Assembly (NCBI RefSeq): GCF_910591885.1
Contig: NW_025963561.1
Location: 1,674,001 to 1,738,000 of the forward strand
Length of the DNA: 64,000 nt
Origin: Bombus terrestris
Taxonomy: Eukaryota; Arthropoda; Insecta; Hymenoptera; Apidae
Direction: 5' to 3'
The notes beneath the pieces are model-generated. The model made no database searches. It was given only the letters and a program-made list of their open reading frames with translations, and was not told the origin of the DNA. Below are positions 56,499 to 64,000 of this stretch, one piece after another. Numbering within the stretch: the first letter of the stretch is position 1; each line of letters starts with the position of its first letter. The position numbers were made by a program, and so were the translations under genes.

Positions 56499-58178
56499 TA
56501 CGTCATATAGTGTTGCGATATAACGTTATACGTAATAACGTAATAGTATATAACGTTTTACGTCATAACGTAATAGTATATAACGTTGTACGTCATATAG
56601 TGGTGCAATATAACGTTATAGGTCTCATAGTGATGGAATATAACGTTATACATTATAACGTAATAGTATATAACGTTATACGTCATAACGTAATAGTATA
56701 TAACGTTATAGGTCATATGGTGGTGCAATATAACGTTATAGGTCTCATAGTGATGGAATATAACGTTATACATTATAACGTAATAGTATATAACGTTATA
56801 CGTCATATAGTGGTGCAATATAACGCTATAGGTCTTATAGTGATGGAATATAACGTTATACATTATAACGTAATAGTATGTAACGTTATACGTCATAACG
56901 TAATAGTATATAACGTTATACGTCATAACGTAATAGTATATAACGTTATGAGTCATATAGTAATGCAATATAACGCTAAACGTTATAACGTAATAGTACA
57001 AAACATCGCACGTCATATAGTGATGCGATATAACGTTATAGGTCCTATAGTGATGGAATATAACGTTATAGTATAAAACGTAATAATACATAACGTTATA
57101 CGTCATAACGTAATAGTATATAACATTATACGTCATATAGTGGTGCAATATAACGTTATAGGCCTTATAGTGATGGAATATAACGTTATACATTATAACG
57201 TAATAGTATATAACGTTATACGTCATAACGTAATAGTATATAACGTTATAGGTCATATGGTGGTGCAATATAACGTTATAGGTCTCATAGTGATGGAATA
57301 TAACGTTATACATGATAACGTAATAGTATATAACGTTATACGTCATATAGTGGTGCAATATAACGTTATAGGTCCTATAGTGATGGAATATAACGTTGTA
57401 CATTATAACGTAATAGTATATAACGTTATACATCATAACGTAATAGTATATAACGTTATACGTCATAACGTAATAGTATATAACGGTATGCATCATATAG
57501 TAATGCAATATAACGCTAAACGTTATAACGTAATAGTATAAAACATCGTACGTCATATAGTGTTGCGATATAACGTTATACGTAATAACGTAATAGTATA
57601 TAACGTTTTACGTCATAACGTAATAGTATATAACGTTGTACGTCATATAGTGGTGCAATATAACGTTATAGGTCTCATAGTGATGGAATATAACGTTATA
57701 CATTATAACGTAATAGTATATAACGTTATACGTCATAACGTAATAGTATATAACGTTATAGGTCATACGGTGGTGCAATATAACGTTATAGGTCTCATAG
57801 TGATGGAATATAACGTTATACATTATAACGTAATAGTATATAACGTTATACGTCATATAGTGGTGCAATATAACGTTATAGGTCCTATAGTGATGGAATA
57901 TAACGTTATACATTATAACGTAATAGTATATAATGTTATACGTCATAACGTAATAGTATATAACGTTATACGTCATATAGTGGTGCAATATAACGTTATA
58001 GGTCCTATAGTGATGGAATATAACGTTGTACATTATAACGTAATAGTATATAACGTTATACATCATAACGTAATAGTATATAACGTTATACGTCATAACG
58101 TAATAGTATATAACGGTATGCATCATATAGTAATGCAATATAACGCTAAACGTTATAACGTAATAGTATAAAACATCG
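56499..58178 (+). repeat. Third HOR family, first unit (1680 bp)
   Basis: Two sub-units, 1050 bp (56499-57548) and 630 bp (57549-58178). Each starts with a class B monomer carrying GTGTTGCGA directly after an AAAACATCG end. The 1050-bp sub-unit recurs at 59829-60878 with three substitutions by eye. The 630-bp sub-unit recurs at 59199-59828 with one. Confidence 0.92.
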
Positions 58179-59828
58179 TACGTCATATAGTGTTGCGATA
58201 TAACGTTATACGTAATAACGTAATAGTATATAACGTTTTACGTCATAACGTAATAGTATATAACGTTGTACGTCATATAGTGGTGCAATATAACGTTATA
58301 GGTCTCATAGTGATGGAATATAACGTTATACATTATAACGTAATAGTATATAACGTTATACGTCATATAGTGGTGCAATATAACGCTATAGGTCCTATAG
58401 TGATGGAATATAACGTTATACATTATAACGTAATAGTATATAACGTTATACGTCATAACGTAATAGTATATAACGTTATACGTCATAACGTAATAGTATA
58501 TAACGTTATGAGTCATATAGTAATGCAATATAACGCTAAACGTTATAACGTAATAGTACAAAACATCGCACGTCATATAGTGATGCGATATAACGTTATA
58601 GGTCCTATAGTGATGGAATATAACGTTATAGTATAAAACGTAATAATACATAACGTTATACGTCATAACGTAATAGTATATAACATTATACGTCATATAG
58701 TGGTGCAATATAACGTTATAGGCCTTATAGTGATGGAATATAACGTTATACATTATAACGTAATAGTATATAACGTTATACGTCATATGGTGGTGCAATA
58801 TAACGTTATAGGTCTCATAGTGATGGAATATAACGTTATACATTATAACGTAATAGTATATAACGTTATACGTCATATAGTGGTGCAATATAACGTTATA
58901 GGTCCTATAGTGATGGAATATAACGTTATACATTATAACGTAATAGTATATAATGTTATACGTCATAACGTAATAGTATATAACGTTATACGTCATATAG
59001 TGGTGCAATATAACGTTATAGGTCCTATAGTGATGGAATATAACGTTGTACATTATAACGTAATAGTATATAACGTTATACATCATAACGTAATAGTATA
59101 TAACGTTATACGTCATAACGTAATAGTATATAACGGTATGCATCATATAGTAATGCAATATAACGCTAAACGTTATAACGTAATAGTATAAAACATCGTA
59201 CGTCATATAGTGTTGCGATATAACGTTATACGTAATAACGTAATAGTATATAACGTTTTACGTCATAACGTAATAGTATATAACGTTGTACGTCATATAG
59301 TGGTGCAATATAACGTTATAGGTCTCATAGTGATGGAATATAACGTTATACATTATAACGTAATAGTATATAACGTTATACGTCATAACGTAATAGTATA
59401 TAACGTTATAGGTCATACGGTGGTGCAATATAACGTTATAGGTCTCATAGTGATGGAATATAACGTTATACATTATAACGTAATAGTATATAACGTTATA
59501 CGTCATATAGTGGTGCAATATAACGTTATAGGTCCTATAGTGATGGAATATAACGTTATACATTATAACGTAATAGTATATAATGTTATACGTCATAACG
59601 TAATAGTATATAACGTTATACGTCATATAGTGGTGCAATATAACGTTATAGGTCCTATAGTGATGGAATATAACGTTGTACATTATAACGTAATAGTATA
59701 TAACGTTATACATCATAACGTAATAGTATATAACGTTATACATCATAACGTAATAGTATATAACGGTATGCATCATATAGTAATGCAATATAACGCTAAA
59801 CGTTATAACGTAATAGTATAAAACATCG
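58179..59828 (+). repeat. Third HOR family, second unit (1650 bp)
   Basis: Sub-units of 1020 bp (58179-59198) and 630 bp (59199-59828). The 630-bp sub-unit differs from 57549-58178 at one base by my reading (59742). The 1020-bp sub-unit is a rearranged relative of the 1050-bp one, with some short-cycle monomers gained and others lost. Confidence 0.92.
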
Positions 59829-61500
59829 TACGTCATATAGTGTTGCGATATAACGTTATACGTAATAACGTAATAGTATATAACGTTTTACGTCATAACG
59901 TAATAGTATATAACGTTGTACGTCATATAGTGGTGCAATATAACGTTATAGGTCTCATAGTGATGGAATATAACGTTATACATTATAACGTAATAGTATA
60001 TAACGTTATACGTCATAACGTAATAGTATATAACGTTATAGGTCATATGGTGGTGCAATATAACGTTATAGGTCTCATAGTGATGGAATATAACGTTATA
60101 CATTATAACGTAATAGTATATAACGTTATACGTCATATAGTGGTGCAATATAACGCTATAGGTCTTATAGTGATGGAATATAACGTTATACATTATAACG
60201 TAATAGTATGTAACGTTATACGTCATAACGTAATAGTATATAACGTTATACGTCATAACGTAATAGTATATAACGTTATGAGTCATATAGTAATGCAATA
60301 TAACGCTAAACGTTATAACGTAATAGTACAAAACATCGCACGTCATATAGTGATGCGATATATCGTTATAGGTCCTATAGTGATGGAATATAACGTTATA
60401 GTATAAAACGTAATAATACATAACGTTATACGTCATAACGTAATAGTATATAACATTATACGTCATATAGTGGTGCAATATAACGTTATAGGCCTTATAG
60501 TGATGGAATATAACTTTATACATTATAACGTGATAGTATATAACGTTATACGTCATAACGTAATAGTATATAACGTTATAGGTCATATGGTGGTGCAATA
60601 TAACGTTATAGGTCTCATAGTGATGGAATATAACGTTATACATGATAACGTAATAGTATATAACGTTATACGTCATATAGTGGTGCAATATAACGTTATA
60701 GGTCCTATAGTGATGGAATATAACGTTGTACATTATAACGTAATAGTATATAACGTTATACATCATAACGTAATAGTATATAACGTTATACGTCATAACG
60801 TAATAGTATATAACGGTATGCATCATATAGTAATGCAATATAACGCTAAACGTTATAACGTAATAGTATAAAACATCGTACGTCATATAGTGTTGCGATA
60901 TAACGTTATACGTAATAACGTAATAGTATATAACGTTTTACGTCATAACGTAATAGTATATAACGTTGTACGTCATATAGTGGTGCAATATAACGTTATA
61001 GGTCTCATAGTGATGGAATATAACGTTATACATTATAACGTAATAGTATATAACGTTATACGTCATAACGTAATAGTATATAACGTTATAGGTCATATGG
61101 TGGTGCAATATAACGCTATAGGTCTCATAGTGATGGAATATAACGTTATACATTATAACGTAATAGTATATAACGTTATACGTCATATAGTGGTGCAATA
61201 TAACGCTATAGGTCCTATAGTGATGGAATATAACGTTATACATTATAACGTAATAGTATATAACGTTATACGTCATAACGTAATAGTATATAACGTTATA
61301 CGTCATAACGTAATAGTATATAACGTTATGAGTCATATAGTAATGCAATATAACGCTAAACGTTATAACGTAATAGTACAAAACATCGCACGTCATATAG
61401 TGATGCGATATAACGTTATAGGTCCTATAGTGATGGAATATAACGTTATAGTATAAAACGTAATAATACATAACGTTATACGTCATAACGTAATAGTACA
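59829..61500 (+). repeat. Third HOR family, third unit
   Basis: The first 1050 bp repeat 56499-57548 at an offset of 3330 bp (differences at 60363 and two near 60515-60532). The next sub-unit starts at 60879 like the others but keeps four monomers absent from 58179 onward. The HOR pattern is lost at about 61500. Confidence 0.9.
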
Positions 61501-64000
61501 TAACATTATACGTCATATAGTGGTGCAATATAACGTTATAGGCCTTATAGTTATGGAATATAACGTTATACATTATAACGTAATAGTATATAACGTTATA
61601 CGTCATAACGTAATAGTATATAACGTTATAGGCCTTATAATGATGGAATATAACGTTATACATTATAACGTCATAGCATATAACGTTATACGTCATAACG
61701 TAATAGTACATAACGTTACACGTCATAACGTAATAGTATATAACGTTATACGTCGTATAGGGGTGCAATATAACGTTATAGGCCTTATAATGATGGTATA
61801 TAACGTTATACATTATAACGGAATGGTATATAACGTTTTACGTCATAACGTAATAGTATATAACGTTATACCTCATAACGTAATAGTATATAACGTTATA
61901 GTTCATATAGTGGTGCAATATAACGTTATAGGTCTCATAGTGATGGAATATAACGTTATACATTATAACGTAATAGTATATAACGTTTTACGTCATAACG
62001 TAATAGTATATAACGGTATACGTAATAACGTAGTAGTATATAACGTTATACGTCATATAGTGGTTGCAATATAACGTTATAGGTCCTATAGTGATGGAAT
62101 ATAACGTTATACATTATAACGTAATAGTATATAACATTATGCATCATATAGTAATGCAACATAACGCTAAACGTTATAACGTAATAGTATAAAACATCGT
62201 ACGTCATATAGTGATGCGATATAACGTTATACGTCATAACGTAATAGTATATAACGTTTTACGTCATAACGTAATAGTACATAACGTTGTACGTCATATA
62301 GTGGTGCAATATAACGTTATAGGTCCTATAGTGATGGAATATAACGTTATACATTATAACGTAATAGTATATAACGTTATACGTTATAACGTAATAGTAT
62401 ATAACGTTATACGTCATATAGTGATGCAATATATCGTTATACGTCATTTAGTGATGCGATATAACGTTATAGGTCCTATAGTGATGGAATATAACGTTAT
62501 AGTATATAACGTAATAGTACAAAACCTTATACGTCATAACGTAATAGTATATAACGTTATACGTCATATAGTGGTGCAATATCACGTTATAGGCCTTATA
62601 GTGATGGAATATAACGTTATACATTATAACGTAATAGTATATAATGTTATACGTCATAACGTAATAGTATATAACGTTATACGTCATATTGTGGTGCAAT
62701 ATAACGTTATAGGCCTTATAGTGATGGAATATAACGTTATACATTATAACGTAATAGTATATAACGTTATACGTCATATAGTGGTGCAATATAACGTTAT
62801 AGGTCCTATAGTGATGGAATATAACGTTATACATTATAACGTAATAGTATATAATGTTATACGTCATAACTTAATAGTATATAACGTTATACGTCATATA
62901 GTGGTGCAATATAACGTTATAGGTCCTATAGTGATGGAATATAACGTTGTACATTATAACGTAATAGTATATAACGTTATACATCATAACGTAATAGTAT
63001 ATAACGTTATACTTCATAACGTAATAGTATATAACGGTATGCATCATATAGTAATGCAATATAACGCTAAACGTTATAACGTAATAGTATAAAACATCGT
63101 ACGTCATATAGTGTTGCGATATAACGTTATACGTAATAACGTAATAGTATATAACGTTATACGTCATATAGTGATGCGATATAACGTTATACCATATAAC
63201 CTAATAGTATATAACGTTATACAACATAACGTAATAGAATATAACGTTATAGGTTATAACGTAATAGTATATAACGTTATACGTCATATAGTGATGCAAT
63301 ATATCGTTATACGTCATTTAGTGATGCGATATAACGTTATAGGTCTCATAGTGATGGAATATAACGTTATACATTATAACGTAATAGTATATAACGTTAT
63401 ACGTCATAACGTCATAGTATATAACGTTATAGGTCATATGGTGGTGCAATATAACGTTATAGGTCTCATAGTGATGGAATATAACGTTATAGTATAAAAC
63501 GTAATAATACATAACGTTATACGTCATAACGTAATAGTATATAACATTATATGTCATATAGTGGTGCAATATAACGTTATAGGCCTTATAGTGATGGAAT
63601 ATAACGTTATACATTATAACGTAATAGTATATAACGTTATACGTCATAACGTAATAGTATATAACGTTATACGTCGTATAGGGGTGCAATATAACGTTAT
63701 AGGCCTTATAATGATGGCATATAACGTTATACATTATAACGTAATAGTATATAACGTTTTACGTCATAACGTAATAGTATATAACGTTATAGGTCATATG
63801 GTGGTGCAATATAACGTTATAGGTCTCATAGTGATGGAATATAACGTTATACATTATAACGTAATAGTATATAACGTTATACGTCATGACGTGATAGTAT
63901 ATAACGTTATAGGCCTTATAATGATGGAATATAACGTTATACATTATAACGTAATAGTATATAACGTTATACGTCATAACGTAATAGTATATAACGTTAT
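61501..64000 (+). repeat. Satellite block VI at the right edge
   Basis: About 83 monomers. The rare CGTCGTATAGGGGTGCAA monomer occurs at 61749 and 63670 (offset 1921 bp), so part of 61440-62000 is duplicated near the window end, with four monomers fewer between shared landmarks. Bases 62100-63100 resemble 55500-56500. One 31-bp monomer lies at 62049-62079. The array is cut by the window edge one base into a monomer. Confidence 0.85.
62049..62079 (+). other. 31-bp monomer 6 (GTGGTTGCA)
   Basis: Same inserted T, preceded by a mutated TACGTAATAACGTAGTAG monomer. Confidence 0.95.

Larger units (their letters stand above)
931..63098 (+). repeat. Monomer ending AAAACATCG, about 60 dispersed copies
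   Basis: Here the usual TATAACGTTA end is replaced by TAAAACATCG, which removes the junction palindrome. It is nearly always preceded by a monomer ending in AAACGTTATAACGTAATAG or a close variant, and followed by a class B monomer with GATGCGA or GTTGCGA, so it travels as a module. First copy 931-960, last near 63070-63098. Variants are TAAAGCATCG (4101-4110) and AAAATTCG near 10690. Copies in 56499-61400 head every sub-unit of the third HOR family. Confidence 0.9.
1..64000 (+). repeat. 30-bp tandem satellite array spanning the whole window
   Basis: Head-to-tail monomers of 30 bp fill the window with no interruption and no inverted monomer. The register can be followed from base 1 to 63999: eight 7-bp losses, six 1-bp gains and one 1-bp loss total -51 bp, which gives exactly 2135 monomers. 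Class A (exemplar 2941-2970) has ACGT cores at monomer positions 2, 10 and 25. Class B (exemplar 3031-3060) has TATAGTGATGCAATAT in its middle. Most monomers end in AACGTTA, which forms the palindrome TATAACGTTATA with the next monomer. The two consensus monomers are about 27-30% G+C. Satellite function (centromere, heterochromatin, spacer) cannot be read from the sequence. The array continues past both ends, so its full size is unknown. Confidence 0.99.

Noticed and set aside
30365..62079. 31-bp monomers as sequencing errors
   Set aside because: The same T insertion occurs six times in the same monomer type, each after a TACGTAATAACG monomer, and not in any T-rich homopolymer. Inheritance is a better explanation.
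1..64000. CRISPR array
   Set aside because: The repeat unit is about 30 bp, but copies abut directly with no unique spacers, and no cas genes are present.
1..64000. Telomeric repeat or bacterial iteron origin
   Set aside because: The unit is not a short G-rich telomere repeat, and the array is far too long and hierarchical for plasmid iterons. No replication gene is present.
1..64000. Inverted segments or strand switches
   Set aside because: The shared palindromes make both strands look alike locally, but asymmetric parts such as GTAATAG and GTGATGCAA always point the same way.
1..64000. tRNA, rRNA or other structured RNA genes
   Set aside because: No non-repetitive stretch is available to hold one. 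Short hairpins come from the repeated palindromes.

Overview
The whole window is one uninterrupted tandem array of a 30-bp satellite repeat. I see no gene, RNA gene, transposon, CRISPR array or unique DNA anywhere in it. Every base from 1 to 63999 belongs to a head-to-tail monomer on the same strand. Following the register through every line gives 2135 monomers plus one base. Only 15 monomers differ from 30 bp in length: eight junctions lacking the same 7 bp, six 31-bp monomers with the same inserted T, and one 29-bp monomer. Monomers are about 27-30% G+C, yet the commonest kind carries three CpGs, each inside an ACGT core. Long open frames exist on both strands only because 30 is a multiple of three. 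They encode low-complexity decapeptide repeats such as IRHNVIVYNV and I do not accept them as genes.

Organism: tens of kilobases of pure satellite with multi-kilobase higher-order repeats (HORs) point to eukaryotic heterochromatin, for example centromeric, pericentromeric, subtelomeric or sex-chromosome DNA. The dense CpGs suggest that methylation-driven CpG decay has been weak. I cannot name the species, and no flanking DNA shows the chromosomal position.

Monomers: there are two main classes. Class A (exemplar 2941-2970) has ACGT at monomer positions 2, 10 and 25. Class B (exemplar 3031-3060) has TATAGTGATGCAATAT in its middle. Each has diagnostic subtypes. Two rare kinds act as landmarks: a purine-rich monomer with core GACCGAAAGAGAGGC (34 copies, none after 52267) and a monomer ending AAAACATCG (about 60 copies).

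Layout: 1-3180 is a mosaic related to later blocks. 3181-9120 holds three copies of a roughly 1-kb block (alpha) and simpler runs. 9121-27060 holds three diverged copies (A, B, C) of a large HOR; A and B are offset by 6699 bp, and this part contains seven of the eight 7-bp deletions. 27061-30364 is built from short 3- and 4-monomer cycles with 810-bp and 450-bp duplications. 30365-54078 holds a second HOR family (units U1-U8, including a perfect-length 2250-bp tandem duplication with three differences by eye), interrupted at about 46927-49627 by a simpler subfamily. 54079-56498 is transitional. 56499-61500 is a third HOR family with 1650/1680-bp units and a 3330-bp super-period. 61501-64000 mixes third-family and transitional types. 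The array runs off both ends.

The pattern fits repeated unequal exchange and segmental amplification, with different founder variants fixed in different parts of the array. All counts and differences were made by eye.
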